Counted from the stretch's first letter, positions 1 to 13,004 are shown. The stretch is DNA of 64,000 nucleotides from Paragyromitra xinjiangensis (GCA_038503065.1 JBCAMK010000003.1:1178001-1242000); one strand, 5' to 3'. The notes: generated from the letters alone by a model not told the origin. Numbers and translations are program-made.

Positions 1-2041
1 ACTAGGTGGCATCACGTCTTTGAGGCTGGCAGACTGCTAATTTGCTGCCAAGAAGGATCGTATTGGTCCAACAACCGCGATTGTTCCTTAGAACCACAGA
101 GTTGTTTTACTCCCAACCCTCATGATAAGTTACGTTCCTATCTCACAATGTGGTATCATTTACCCGTAACATCTCAAACGATGCTATTTCGGGAACTTTC
201 GCTCAAATTCTATCTGATATCTTACCCCCCAGCAGCGTCTGGGGCTGGTCGTAATAATATATGTTGACGTCTGAGCGAACCGGCCAGAGAAACACACCAT
301 GTACATACAACGAAAGTATAGTACATACATACGTAGGTATTTGGCGTCATTTTCCACGCCCCCAATATACACTCTATCTAAAGACTGGGCTCTCCCTGTA
401 ACGGGTGCCATCTTACTTAACCGACTTATTGGATCATGCAATAGATCGTGAGCAGCGCTACTTATCCTTGGAGAAACGAGCAGCAACAAGGGCGTCGGAA
501 TCTATATTGAATCTGCTAACCTTCGCATCACATAGCCGAAAAAGATGTTGTTGGGTGTGCTGTATCGTACATGCAAATTAAAAAAAAATGCAAACAGGAG
601 TGATTCTCGTGGGGGGAACCATAGACATGCCGGAATCTGACTAGCATCTGCTGTTGCAAACTTTAAGATACCAAGGGAAGGGCGCAGCCGCCCCAGAAAC
701 GGGCATTCTCGGTATATTCCGCCTGTGGGTAGGCTCCCGCATGCCCGTTCTGCCGTGCTCCGAAAACGCAAGGAGCCTGTCGTTTCCCCAGCGATCACCG
801 TCGTCTTACAGGAGGATGATACAATCAGCGAACAAACGGAGGAGCTGTATGTAATCGGTTGCTTCCTGAAGGGACAGTCGGTAACGTCGGCATACAAGCA
901 ATATCAATATAATAGATTAATTTCTCGATGTCCCTGGACCGGTACGGTCACTCCGAATGAAACGGTGGAGAAAGATGCAGGATAGGGAGAACCCAGCAGA
1001 AAAATCTCCGAGGATATGGTGTAAGATCCCACACGGCTCGTTTGTTTCCTCAGGACATCTTCCGCTTTCCGCCGCTGCCCTCCCTCGGTCAATTTGAAGT
1101 TTGGAACAAGGCTCAAGCAAGATGTTGGTGTGTGGTTACACAGCCTCTAGCCCCTGTTGCATGTTGTCAAAAAAAGGATTTGGTCTGGCAAATATCCGAG
1201 TTAATGGAGGTGGATGGGAATGATTCCCATTGGATCACCATTGTATGGAGAAAAGGAGTGCATTGGAAATGGTTCCGGGAATTTTCCTTTATTGTTTCTG
1301 TCGGGCAGGTAGGTACAGTACCATGTACCACCAACATGTACTTTAGATATGAACCTACAGATATCGACTTTGCATCTTCGGCTGTTGTACATATATTTTT
1401 TTTTCCTTTTACATATCCTCGGAAGGCTCTTCCTCGCTTTCTTTGCCTTTATATTTGCTTTTCCATCCTTTCTAGGGGTAGAAGGGAACGATTACTGTGA
1501 AAAAGCACCTACGACAGTAACTCTAATATATTAGCACCCTTTTATGAGTAAAGTAAACATTGTTACACTCAGGGATTTCCCTCGCCTCTTTTTGTACTCC
1601 TACCTCATAAGCCAAAGCCTTGTCTGTGCCCAGCATGATCTTGACCCACGTTCATTCACTCCCCTGTCATTCTCCTTCTTTTTCCTCAGCTAAGCCGGTG
1701 TCTTTCTATCATACGAGCTCGCTCGTTGCCGGACCTATCAGCGTCCGGCACTCATCTCCAGAGCTTGTCACTGGCTAGAATGTGATCGGTAGTACAGACC
1801 AGTTAGCTACCAGGGTATATAGCTTGCACACACCGATCCACTTCTGGGCCGCCGTCGGGCGTTGTTTCCAGATTACCCTATGGCTGTGAGCGAGTTTTAT
1901 TTTCAGCGGGGTGGTCAATAATTTTTCCCCATGGTGGTGAAGTGGCCGGTTTCGGTTGCAGCCGAAAGAGCCGATGGCGAATCAAGTGAATCAATCGGTT
2001 GTCTTAGCAACGATAGTTACAGCACAGATTCCCGTTACCGT

Positions 2042-2064
2042 GATTCCCGATTCCCGATTCCCGA
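2042..2064. repeat. 7-bp tandem repeat (GATTCCC)x3
   Basis: Three perfect head-to-tail copies of GATTCCC, with a diverged copy about 15 bases upstream. It is a simple minisatellite in non-coding DNA. Confidence 0.85.
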
Positions 2065-2550
2065 TGAAGGCTTGTACCGAGTCGTGGGAACAGGAACAGC
2101 TGTTCCCCGACTCGAACCTGCACTTTGCCTAGCCTTCCTGTGGTTGGTTGGAATTTACACTTGGTCCAACAGCTCTGATAGCCGCATTGTATGTAGGTTC
2201 GCCACCCACATGTCAAGAGCAGCAGGACAGAGTTGTTGGAAGCGAGGAATGAGACAGTTCAGTCATGGAATGTCGTAAAGTCTAGCGAGAAGAGAACCCG
2301 GGTTTGAGAGAGAGACCAAGCGCCAGATTGTGGCAATCCAAGATAAGCCGGACTTTCTCCCTGGCTAGACCATTTAGGGTAGGTATACTTATGGTCATGT
2401 GAACAGACTGGACACAAGCATCGATTCCACTCTTTGAGCGCGATGGCATCCACAAAGAGAGTGTATCGTTAATCTCGTCAACTTTATCTTAGCCTCTGGG
2501 TCCTTCTGAATTGCTTTGCTGATTCATCAGGTAGAGGACCTGTTGGTTGA

Positions 2551-2829
2551 TGACTCAGTTACTACACGTGTACCTCAGGGGCATACGTACGTATACATGT
2601 ACCTGCATCCTCTGCTGCTATTTTGTATTACTGATGCCGTGTGGAATATACTAACAAAACCTTCTTTATACTTCTCCAAACTTCGTTTGTTTCTTATTTG
2701 TTTTGGTGTTTCTCTGGATTAGTTATCGCGAGTTACGATTCAGAAACTCTCAGAACCATCAAGATTGTTCATAACATGCTTACCCATCCTCATCGAAGTG
2801 AATACGTGGCCATAGAAGTTGTTTCTGAA
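2551..2829 (+). promoter_or_regulatory. Possible stress-response sites upstream of the Hsp20 gene
   Basis: Seen: TGACTCA (AP-1/Gcn4-type) at 2551-2557, AGGGG (STRE core) at 2577-2581, and an imperfect heat-shock-like arrangement GAA(5)TTC(1)GAA at 2815-2829. The last does not have the canonical two-base spacing between GAA and TTC. Control by Hsf1, Msn2/4 or AP-1-type factors is inferred from position and from the class of the downstream gene. Confidence 0.35.
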
Positions 2830-2856
2830 ATATAGTTGTTTGTGCCGTGATGAACA

Positions 2857-2864
2857 TATAAATA
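2857..2864 (+). promoter_or_regulatory. TATA box of the Hsp20 gene
   Basis: TATAAATA lies 129-136 bases upstream of the ATG at 2993, at a distance typical for a strongly induced fungal gene with a leader of about 100 bases. Confidence 0.6.
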
Positions 2865-2992
2865 TCGTATCTTCTTCTCACAGAATTCACACATCAGTCA
2901 AACAGCTTCTCCCCGACTATCAAACTCAATATATCCATCTCATCTCTGATTTTAAGAAACTCATCATTTGAATCCCCCCAAATCCATCAACC

Positions 2993-3621
2993 ATGGCTTC
3001 TATCCATCAACTAAACCCTGCTATTCCTGCCCACGAACTATTCTCATCCCTTGAAGCCCTCTTCGAATCTCAGAACGGTGGCTGCCATGGAGCAAAGTCT
3101 GCATGGAGACGACGTTCTGGCGCAGAAAGTTCCGAGTTTTCTCCTGCCGCCGATGTTTTTGATACGCCTGCCAGCTATGTCGTTCATGTATCCCTCCCGG
3201 GTGCAAGGAAAGAGGATATCGGGATCAACTATGATGAGGTATTGGTCCTGATGGGATGAGGTTAGTGGTCGAGTGCTGATGTAGTGGTTCGTACAGGATA
3301 AGTCGGAAATCCAGATCTCGGGAGTTGTTCTCAAAAAGGGTGACGAAGAGTTTCTGAAGACACTTGCAATCAGCGAGAGGAATGCTGGGTTATTCGAGAA
3401 GAAAGTGAGGTTGGGTGACCGGAGGAATCCAGCAGCTGTTGATACAGATGGGATCACGGCTAAGCTTGATAATGGTGGGTTTTTTTCTTCTTTAGTGGCT
3501 ATGGGTTAAATGGGATCGAAATAATAGAAATACTGACGTTATCATCACAGGTGTACTTGAGGTTGTTATTCCTAAAAGGGAAAAAGAGGAGGTTGAGAAG
3601 AAGAAGGTTCAGATCGACTAG
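2993..3621 (+). CDS. Small heat-shock protein, Hsp20/alpha-crystallin family
   Basis: ATP-independent holdase chaperone, expected in the cytosol as an oligomer. Three exons: 2993-3238, 3297-3474 and 3551-3621; introns 3239-3296 (GTATTG..ACAG) and 3475-3550 (GTGGGT..CACAG). They join in frame to 164 aa. The N-terminal arm (about 1-45) is poorly conserved. The alpha-crystallin domain starts near FSPAADVFDTPASYVVHVSLPG (residues about 47-68) and ends with the family signature NGVLEVVIPK. The tail is charged (KREKEEVEKKK). As is common in fungal Hsp20s, the domain contains an insert (about 105-130). The start ATG follows a CAACC context and is the first in the predicted leader. Neighbours are not related. 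Confidence 0.93.
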
Positions 3622-5392
3622 GGGAGGTTTTGGACTTGAATCTTGGAATGATTAGCTAAACTGCATGTGCACTTTATTCCGTGTAATTTTCGGAGATATC
3701 TCTACTCTGTCTTCTGCTTTTTCCGCATATCTGCTCCTATGAGTGATTATAATAAAATTATATAAAACCTAAGCTTCTGATGATTTCTTCATATCTATCT
3801 TAAGATCTTCTGTTCTGCATATGCTCTACAGGATGTATAGTTCGCTTTGGGAGAAAACGATACACCCCACACAAAAGACCCGCCGGAGAGTTTCTTAACT
3901 TCCTCGTCGGATTTCATGTCATGCGCTGTTCTTGATCACAAGCTTTATGCCATACTTGTTGTTTCTGACTACGCTTTTGATCATATGACACATCCACGAT
4001 CGAATACTCGGGGCCAAGAAGGGTTTCAATCGTGTGACCACAACGAATCGTGGTATCCGAACCTTCCGGTTACAATTTTTTATCATATATCTCGTAGTTC
4101 TACTGAAGTTTTATTCGAAATAGTTATGGTTTCTGTGTGATTCCGTTGTTGTGATCGTTACATTCGCGTTATTCAATTAAAACCTGAGTGTATTGTTCTG
4201 TATCACTTTGCATCGTCCGCGGAGCCATGCGTCTCTTGTAATCCAAGATTATCTCAAGATGGGATCAGTTCTACCAAATACTGCACCTTGCGCGATATTC
4301 CTGACATGGATTCGGGGATTCTCGCGAACGGACTAGATTAGAGTCTGTACGAGTGATGTGATATGATGGAAATGGATTGAGTCTGGAAAGGGAGGGTGTG
4401 TAATCCGAAAACGTAAGATTTCATTAATGGAGCCAGACGTGCATGCATGAAAGGGCTAGAATTAGTGCAGATATTGGAATCCCGATGAAATAGGGGTGGG
4501 CTCTGTGTGGCTGGTGTTCTCTCCGTGGGATGTCATGAGGATTTCCATCTTCCGAGCTTCTTTTTGGGATTTTTGATGATAAAGTATTTCTATTTCAAAC
4601 CTCCTGCAGCTATCTGATGTTCGCCTGTACCTGTGGAACCTCTTGATGATCGAGTTCTAGTTTCTATTTTGAAGTATGGTGACAGGGAATTCGGGTCGAT
4701 CATGCGTACAAGCTGCACCCAAGCAGTGAGCTCCGAGGAGCTCCAGAATTAGTACATGTTAGATCATCTTTTGGAGGCTTGGAGAATTGATGGCGGCGAT
4801 AGCCGTGAAGGCTCCATAGTATACATAGCTTGTTGGATTCTGGAGTATTATTTGAGGCATGAGGTTGCATTGCGACATACGGGATTACCCATAAGTGAAA
4901 TATGATCTGCGCCAATCTTCTACTCTGTAGTATTTTTCTTGTCAAATGGACATGAGCGGATATCACATATATGCAGGTTGGTGTCTCCCCCAGCATCTTC
5001 CCCCAAGATATGGTTTTGGACATTTGATGACTTGTGGCAATCTCCGAATAATAAACAATTAGACGTTTCACCATTACTTGATCGTCCAGAGTCACGTGAT
5101 GTGAGATTGTGGCAGACGGGCCTGCCAAGATGTCAGGTCCACGACCACCTGCGAAGCCCCTCCTCTGTTCCGGATCCCGAATCCACGCTTCTGCCCGCTC
5201 TGACGTCTGTTGTTGTTTTGTTTCCTTTTGAGCCATTCGCTGCTGCATCCCGTCTTTAGCCCTTTCTTTCGACATCATTCGCTCTCTCGTGTCACGCGTA
5301 TTGTAGCCCCTCGATCTGTCAGCTCGACTCTTTTCTTGTAAACACCTTATTGTTATCCCCCCCTCCCACTGCAACACACAACAGAATCCACG
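3622..5392. other. Intergenic region
   Basis: Holds the 3' end of the Hsp20 gene (AATAAAA-like stretch near 3750) and the promoter of the downstream DUF4045-gelsolin gene. No gene recognised; the open frames overlapping 4700-5377 on the minus strand lack family similarity and end in promoter sequence. Confidence 0.55.
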
Positions 5393-8300
5393 ATGGAATC
5401 GGATGGTGATGGGGTGAACGAGTTCCTGCAGCGGATTCGTGAGTTGGGGGACAAGCGGGACCGGGAGGATGAAGAACGTGCTAGAAAACTTGAAGAGGAA
5501 ATTATAGCAGGACGGGAAGCAAGACGAGCCCGGAGAGACGGTTCGTGTTTCCTGAGAATCTGCTTAAATCCGACTCTCCTTCCGTTGGTGTTTGAGGGGG
5601 AAACTTTTACTAATTTCAGCGACAGAACGTGCAAGATCTTTATCACCCCAAAAGGATTCACCCCTCTCAACACCGCTAAGTCTCAAGTCGGTTATGCTAG
5701 ATTTCTCGCAGCAGGGGGCTGCAGATGATGCCAGCGCGACCGTAGAAGATACTATGGCAAAACTGACTGGAAAGCTAAGTACGAGCACGATGGGGGAAAG
5801 TGAGACGGCGGCGACCGAGGAAAAGCCACGGGTTGCTGCTCCCCTTTCCTGGCAACGAAGACCCAAGTCAACTACTATATCCGCATCATCGAGGCCTACT
5901 TCTTTCCTAGCCAAGGCAGAAGAGCCTCAATCCGAGGAGGAGCCGGAGAAACGGCGCTCACAGATTGCGCTGAATCTTAGCTCAAAGGACCCATCATGGT
6001 TTCGACAAACCCCTGATCGGGGGCTTACGTCTAGTGCTCTAAGGAAAGCTCAAGATGATGGAATGGATCTCACTGCGAGAATGGCTTTGCCAGGGATGTC
6101 TGGGGGAATGCTTGGGAAATTGGATTTTGAAAAGGATTCTGCATCTGAACCGGAGAAACCACTTCTTTCTAAGCGTGATTCGAACGAGACTTTGTCTTCA
6201 ACGTCCACATTTCGCGGCCGTAGTGATTCCCTGCATTCTGCAAGCCGTTTGTCTTCGACGAGCTCTACGCCTGGGCTGCCTTTTCATACAAGGGGAAATT
6301 CTTTAACGGGCAATCTTTCAGCGCGTTTTGAACCAGCTTTGGCAGGGAGGGAATTTATTTCAGAGGATGGATTTGCTCGACCCCCGGCGATGAGCCCCAG
6401 TCAAGGACGCATCTCCCCTGAGCGTAGAGAGCGTACACCAAGCCCAACGAAAGGTCTCGGGGGGTTTGTACAAAGCGCCATGCTTAAACGGGAGGGATCC
6501 TTAAATAAAAGGTGGAGTAACTCGCAGCAACTTGGGTCACTCTCGCGGAATAGTTCTACAGCTTCCAATAGACAAGGTCCTCCGGGTAGGCTAGAGTCAG
6601 AGTCTTCCCCGGCATTGGAGGATTTCCCTTCGGAGGTGAAAAGGGATAGCTCGGAAGACGAAAGCCAGACCGAAGGCAATCCGGGCGCGTCTCCTAACGA
6701 CTCAGCATCGAAATTGACATTGTCGCCCGGTATATCCACTGATATCCAACTATTTCCCTCGACGATGGGGAGTATTTCACCGCCCGCATCACCCACTAAA
6801 ACCTTTGATCAAAAGCGGTGGAGCCCGACAAAGTCATCGTGGCTAGAAAGTGCTTTGAAGAAAGGTACTGAAAGCCCTCCACCAATGAAACCATTCACGC
6901 CGCCTCAGGCGAAACCGCCAGCAAGAGTGCTTGAGAAAAAGTTTCCAGACCCCATGGCGCCTACCATACGACCTCCGACAAATCCCAAACCCTCAAGCCT
7001 TGCACTGAAAAAGCCTTCCAGTATCCCCGATATTCCGTTATTGCGACCAAGCGGAAGCATGGATGTCGTGAAACCTTTTTCTTCTACATTACGGCCAAGT
7101 GGGAGTTTGGATACCGTGAAGCCTAAGCCAGAGGTTGGAGAAAAGCCCAATGTCTTTCCTAAGCCGTCTCTCAGCTCCCCTGTAGCCGGTAAGGCATCGC
7201 TTTTCGAGAAACCTCCACCACCACCTAAAGAGACCATTAATTTTCGGGCGGGACTCAAGCCTCGCCAAACGACAGACAGTTCGGAAAAGGGAAAAGAATT
7301 GCCATTCCTTAATGCTATGTCGCGGTTGAGATCTACAAAAAAGCAGACTTTTGTGCCAAATAACGAATTGAAAGACCGAATCTTAGCCGGGAAAGCTGGT
7401 TTGCAAGCAAGTGCCGGCCCGCAGAAAACTAAAGGACCGGATCCACTCAAAGAAATGGTTATGTCTGCTAAGGGTTCTTTGAGGCAGTCGAATACCACGA
7501 CACCACCTCCAGTGGTATCTCCGAAAGAACCATTAGCCACAGGGTCCCGGCCTTCAAATTTTTCGAAACAAAATCCAGCCCCGGGAAGGATGGAGCTGAA
7601 AGAAAAAGGGTCATCGCTGGCAAATAGATTTAATCCAAATCTTGCAAGTTTGTTGCAAAAGGGACCTCCGCCTGCAACTGCTGGTAGGAGCCAGGAAACT
7701 GGTTCGAGCGGTAGCCAAAACGACGATTCTCAACTAAGTGAAGGAAAGCAGCTCACTCATGTAAGTTATCAAGGGGTTGCCGACCTCGGTTAACCACCTT
7801 GCCTTTTCTTTCTTGCCGGCTGATTGTTGTGGTAGATGACAAAAGCAAGGGCCCGGGGTCCAAAGAGGAGGGCACCAGCTAAGGCAGAAGATTCAGACTT
7901 GCCAGAAGCACCTCAAAATACTCTGGCAGTAAAAGAGAAAGTTTCATTGCCAGCGGCTAAGCGAGTACCGTCACCCAGATTACCAGAAACTCCGCTGAAA
8001 TCATCTTCAAAACCCAGTACGCCATCCAAATCATCTGAGCTGGCATCAAAATTTGGCCAAAAAGCCGAGACTCCTACATCGGAAAAGACAGAGAAAGTTA
8101 AACCCCCTACACCTGCAAAGTCACCTCTACTGAGGGCAAGCTCAGCCTCGAACCTGAAAGAGACTGCTTTTGGGCAATCCCTGGCAACAAAGTCACCTTC
8201 GGGCGAAAGGGCTCTGTCCTTGCCGGAACCTTCTGGGTCGTCCTCGAGAACAATCTCTGGGGTTTCGCCTAGAGAAGAATTCTCAACGCCGTCTCGCCGC

Positions 8301-9886
8301 ACTTCAGCAGTCGCAGGTGTGCACGAACAAGATGAAGACGAAGAGCCTACGGGGGCTGTCAGGAGAGCTGCAAGTTGGAAATCATCAGAGAGTCCAGCAA
8401 TCTCTAAGCCATCTTCATTTGTCTCGAAAAGGAATGGCGAGAGCTTGAAAATTGAGGCCACAGCGGGATCTCTGCCTTCTGTTTCGGATGATTTAACCTC
8501 TCCTCTTGAGGCCCCACGGAGTTCTGAGGATCCATCCCAGCTGTTTGGAGAGTTCTTCGTGGGCTCGTCGGTCAAGGCACCAAAATTGGATTTGGATATC
8601 ATGGCCATCTTATCGTCGAACCGTCCGGCTTCTGCGGAAAACGTCAAGACTTTGAAGGTAGATCTCTCAGAGATCACAGGATTTGGGAAACTGCAGTCTG
8701 TTCCTCAGCAACTCGAGAATGTGTTATTTGATGAGAGCATGTATGTTTGCCTTCATGTATTTGAAGCTACAGGTATGAGAGGGAAGGAAGTATATTTTTG
8801 GAGTGGGGATAAAGTCTCAGAACCTGCAGTAGAGGATGCACTCCTCTTTGCACGGAAGATGGCGAGGGATAATGATGGGAAACTGGTAAGAATCCTCTTT
8901 GGCTTGGTTGAGGCTGCGAGGGTTTGCTAAGATTATGGTAGATCCGTCTGAGGCAAGGACGGGAGACCTCCGCTTTCTTCCACGCACTTGGAGGAATAGT
9001 CACCACAAGACGTGGATCGCGTTCAAAGATGGTCACAGAGAAGTCTTTCGTACTCTGTGCGCGCCATTGCATGGGAAGCATTGTGTTGGATGAGGTTGAC
9101 TGTAAAGCGTCAAGTCTTTGCTCCGGGTTTCCGTTCGTTGTTTCAGCTAAGGGGCAAGTGTTTCTATGGAAGGGTAGAGGTTCCACAGCAGAGGAAGTGG
9201 GCGTTGCGCGTCTTGTGGCATTTGACATGTCTGGGGGCGAAGTTCAGGAAATTGACGAGAGCGGTGAACCCGACATTTTCTTCGATATTTTGGATGGTAG
9301 TAGCGAGGATAGAGCCTCTGCAGATTATTGGCACTTGAAACCTGCTCATAAGTCATATTCCACGAGGCTTTTCAGGATAGATTTGGAATCCCGAGCCAAG
9401 GTTTGTTTAGATATGGATTATTGGGTGAGACATTTGAGGCTGATTTTTTATTCAAGGTGATCGAGGTTTCGCCTTACTGTCAATCGGATTTGAACCAGTC
9501 AGAGATCTATGTTGTAGACGCCTTTTTTGAACTTTACATGTAAGTTTTGTGACTTCCTTTTTGTCTTCAGAAGCACAAGCGAAGTAAGCATGGTGCTGAT
9601 ATCTTACTACAGAGTTCTTGGCGCCAACTCGCAATCTAAGAGGGCTGAGTTCCAATCGGCACTACAGTTCGCGCAAGAATACGCTATTCTCGCTGCGTCT
9701 GTTGACGACCGACCATTCATCCCTGTCAGCAGTGTTATCGTGGGCGGTGCACCAAGAGAGTTTAAAGTATTATTCCGAAACTGGCAAGATGCGAAAATCC
9801 CGACTAGTTGGCAGCCGTCGCGAAAACCAAGCTTACGGCTTGTTGGCTTAACTGCAGCCATGGAGGCTATGAAGTCCATTGAATAG
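5393..9886 (+). CDS. DUF4045 / gelsolin-repeat protein
   Basis: Six exons: 5393-5540, 5620-7760, 7836-8885, 8942-9400, 9457-9539 and 9613-9886. They join with no frame error to 1384 aa. The N-terminus has the short charged helix typical of DUF4045 proteins (FLQRIRELGDKRDREDEERA, then ERARSLSP). A long disordered region rich in Ser, Pro and Lys (about 60-1010) follows, with SPxK and TPxK-like motifs. From about residue 1015 to the end lie gelsolin-like modules: LDLDIMAIL, EVYFWSGDKV, RQGRETSAFFHALGGIV, then EIYVVDAFFELYIVLG in the last unit. Gelsolin modules bind or sever actin; that activity is an inference here. Proteins of this composite layout are known in Pezizomycotina but poorly characterised. 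The ATG at 5393 is the first one and gives the conserved N-terminus. Confidence 0.9.
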
Positions 9887-10800
9887 AGCTACTCGTATCG
9901 AATTATAAACGGCGTTGATGACGGGAACGAATAAACGGTATTGGGATTGGCATGGAGCGGGTTGGACCTTTCACTTCCTTTGGCATTGGGAGGCTTGTCT
10001 TTTTTTTATATCTCTTTATTTTTATTTGTATACGATACTTTCCCTTACCTTTTTCTTGTGCTTCTGGAACTTTTTTCTTATACCTTGCGCGGGGCGTTCT
10101 AAATACCTCGGTTTTTGTATTATTAAAAGTTCAAACTCGGCGCTTGAAGCATATTGCATTGCGGGGTGGCTTCTTTCGGCTTTCTGGATGGCGGTCAATG
10201 CAGACTTTTTTGCGGTTGCACTCTTGTGGCCCTTTCCTTTTTATAGATCACATGACGTCGCTGGTCGTTTCAAGATGGTCAGGAACTTGTGCTTCTAGCA
10301 GCTAGTCAGGTGATCGATGTGTAACATCTCCACACTAAACATGACTGCCGGCAAAAGCCTTAAAAAAGCAAATCTGATTCTGTCGGTAGAGATTGCATAA
10401 AGCACGGTTTCTCTGGGCGTCTCATGCATTGCTTGAAAATCCGACCTCTTGTTGCTATTCGCTATATCGGGTTACGTGTAACCATTCACAACGAGTTCAT
10501 CTGGCCCACCAACATGCCAGATATCGCGAAAAAAAGAAAGCAAGATAGAACCAACCACGGGAAATATTGTGAGAAGGGAATTAATATGTACTTGTTGTAC
10601 AGCAAATGCATACGCCGTATGTCTGCTAGTTCAGTATACAAGGAAGGAAATAGCAACAGAAAGAAAGAAAAATAGAACTATCCACTTCAACCGGTAAGTC
10701 CCACTTTCTCCACTTTCCCTCGAATCTGGATACGTATTCCAGTTCACGCATCAATCCATTACTGTCGGCTAAACTCTTCCCCCCCCTTTTTTTTCTCAGC
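9887..10800. other. Convergent 3' intergenic region
   Basis: Lies between the 3' ends of the gelsolin-type gene (+) and ALO1 (-). It is T-rich near 10000-10070 on the plus strand, which is consistent with terminator/UTR sequence. No gene recognised. Confidence 0.6.
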
Positions 10801-12621
10801 TCAAGTTTTCAACTTCGGCAGAAGATTCTTCTTCAACCAATCACTCGCAAATACCCCTTCTGGATCCAATTTCTCTCTAAGCTTAACCCAATCTCCCAGC
10901 TTCGGATACATCCCCCAAAACTCCTCCTTTGTTGCAGTTGTAAAATTCTTCGCCCAGTGTGGTTTCCCGCCTAGGTCCTTCATCAGGAACTCAAACGCTT
11001 CATAGTACCTCTTCCACTCAGGCGGGTTCCGTAGGAAGGGTCTATATAAAGTAGCATTGAGATAGAGAGTGGGGCCTGTCTGACAAGACTGGTCAAGCCA
11101 TGGTTTTTCGGTCTGGACGGTAGTGTCGGCAACGCGAACTTCAATGGGGGCGTGGACGTAGATTCCGCGAGGGGAGAAAGGGATACCGGATCCTTTCTGA
11201 TCACCATTCAGCCAAGATTGTAGGCGACGGATAGCTTCGGGACCCTTCTCGAGGGGAATTGCCCACTGTTTTAGGGGTTAGTATATATTTTTAGAAAAAG
11301 AACAGCAAGATGAATGAAAATTAAAAAAAAAGCTGAGTACCGTGTTTTCACGACACTGCGAGAATAGTTGACGGATTTCCTTCAACTAAATTTTTGTATG
11401 GAATTCCAAGTTCTCACAATAGTGTTAGGCACAGCAAAGGAGATCGGGGGTATCCTTTCCCCATACTCCACTTTCCTTCTTTCCCCTGCCCTTCTGGAAT
11501 TGAGTACACAATTCCTTTTTAGGTCGATCGAGGGATGATTTGAAACTTGGGGTGGGAAAAATATAGAAACGAGTGATATTTACCTCATTGACAAACTGTG
11601 AGAATAGGCAATCCATCGTTAGTGCCTCATAGCTTTTTTGAACTGCAGAGCCAGTTTCTCCTTCCTTCCACCCGTACTGCATGTAAAACACATATCTCTC
11701 CACCATTGGCATAAACGGTGGTATCCAAGTCGCCATGTACAGCAGAAACTCATACGAGAATCTCCCAAGACTTGCTGCGTACCAGCTTGGTGGTCTTTCT
11801 CTTAATGGTTCATCGGTCTTATCTGCCTGCCAGACTATCGAGCGCCCAGAATAAGGGAACCACCAGACCCTTACAAATTCTTCTCTGGTCCATAAGTCTT
11901 TGTTCCATGCTTCTAGCATTCGTGGGGTAGTTATGATGTCCTGATGCCATTCAAGATTGTATGCAGGAACGGCTTGGAACGTGACATGCGTGACGATACC
12001 TAACCCTCCCAACGAAACTAAAGCTGCTCGATACAGATCTTGGTTTTCGTGTGGACTACACTTCACCAACTCTCCATTGGCTAACATAAGTGTAATACCA
12101 ACAATAGCCTGGGATAAAGTCCCATGCCTTAAACTGGAGCCGTGAGTATTTGTTGCGATAGCACCAGCAATCGATTGTGCCGTGATGCTCCCCAGATTTG
12201 GCATAGCCCATCCACGCTTTTCCAATTCCTCAGCAAGCTGGAACAGCCTTATTCCAGCCTCAAGCTCGAGCTGCAGCTCCTGCTTGTGCTCAGCAACAAC
12301 GGCTGAGAATCCGTCCAGGTTCACCATCCACGAGGAGGTGCAGGTTAGGTCAGATGGCGAGTGGCCGGACCCAACGACAATGATCTGCTTGCCACATTGA
12401 CGAGCGAGGTTTACAATCAGGCGGATTTCTGCTTCGGATTGAGGTCGGAGGTAGAGTTCGGGTCGTGAAAAGTGGGTTTTGGCCCAGGTATGGTGTTTGT
12501 GGCGCAGTGAGGCCCGAAATGGGGTATGGGTTTGAGTGATGGGATCCCATGATAAACTTGAGATCGCATCGGAGGTGTACTTATAGAACTCCTTGTGCGC
12601 TTTGGGATCCATTCCGAGCAT
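10801..12621 (-). CDS. ALO1: D-arabinono-1,4-lactone oxidase
   Basis: Last step of D-erythroascorbate synthesis: oxidises D-arabinono-1,4-lactone with O2, giving H2O2, as a mitochondrial-membrane flavoprotein. Read on the minus strand: exon 12621-11584 (346 aa) and exon 11265-10801 (154 aa), both phase 0, total 500 aa. The FAD-binding PP-loop contains VGSGHSPSD; His87 matches the covalent FAD-attachment His known in yeast Alo1. The C-terminal domain carries WAIPLEKG and the PHWAK motif (His449-Lys452) of the aldonolactone oxidase family. The single 318-nt intron is long and holds an extra exon-like segment (11341-11385), annotated separately. A TATATA string at 12755-12760 could serve as promoter. 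The first ATG (12621) is used; the alternative Met4 is equally possible. Confidence 0.93.
11341..11385 (-). other. Possible in-frame cassette exon within the ALO1 intron
   Basis: On the minus strand this 45-nt segment is preceded by CTAAC...TTTAG and followed by GTACTC. It is phase 0 at both ends, has no stop, and would add 15 residues (LKEIRQLFSQCRENT) between FVNE and WAIP. Its middle repeats the end of the upstream exon (LFSQFVNE vs LFSQCREN). The family alignment is continuous without it, so skipping is probably the main form. Confidence 0.35.
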
Positions 12622-12985
12622 TTTTGATGGGATATATGTGAGAGTGGGGAGGAATTGAAAAAGCGTCAGGAACGATTTTAGTGCAAGTTGGAAGTGGCAG
12701 GATCAGAGACTTAAACAAACACGATAACGCAGTCCTGCAGCACTAGTAGGAGGGTATATATGGAATAGCGAGGAGCGCGGGAAGGGATGAAGATGCAGAT
12801 GAAGAATGGGAGGAAGATGGACAAGAAATATGCAGAGGGGTAGTGGTTAGTTATGTGACCGCCCCCTCGACAATGACCACCACCAACTACTTCATCATTA
12901 TCCTCTGGTCGTGCACCTATACGATGAGCACCACATTGGACAAGGCACGCTTGTCTAGTGACCTCAAGGTATACCGCCACCTTGT

Positions 12986-13004
12986 GCATCGCATCGCATC
13001 GCAT
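12986..13004. repeat. GCATC microsatellite
   Basis: Three perfect GCATC units followed by a partial one. Non-coding. Confidence 0.8.

Larger units (their letters stand above)
1..2992. other. Intergenic region, no gene recognised
   Basis: Only short unrelated open frames occur here and none matches a family I recognise. The last few hundred bases form the promoter of the small heat-shock gene that starts at 2993. A short GATTCCC tandem repeat lies near 2042. No tRNA, rRNA or transposase signature was seen. Confidence 0.6.

Noticed and set aside
6401..8677. Long minus-strand open frames opposite the DUF4045-gelsolin gene
   Set aside because: They are mirror frames of Ser/Pro-rich coding sequence. 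The plus strand has the known domains and consistent splicing.
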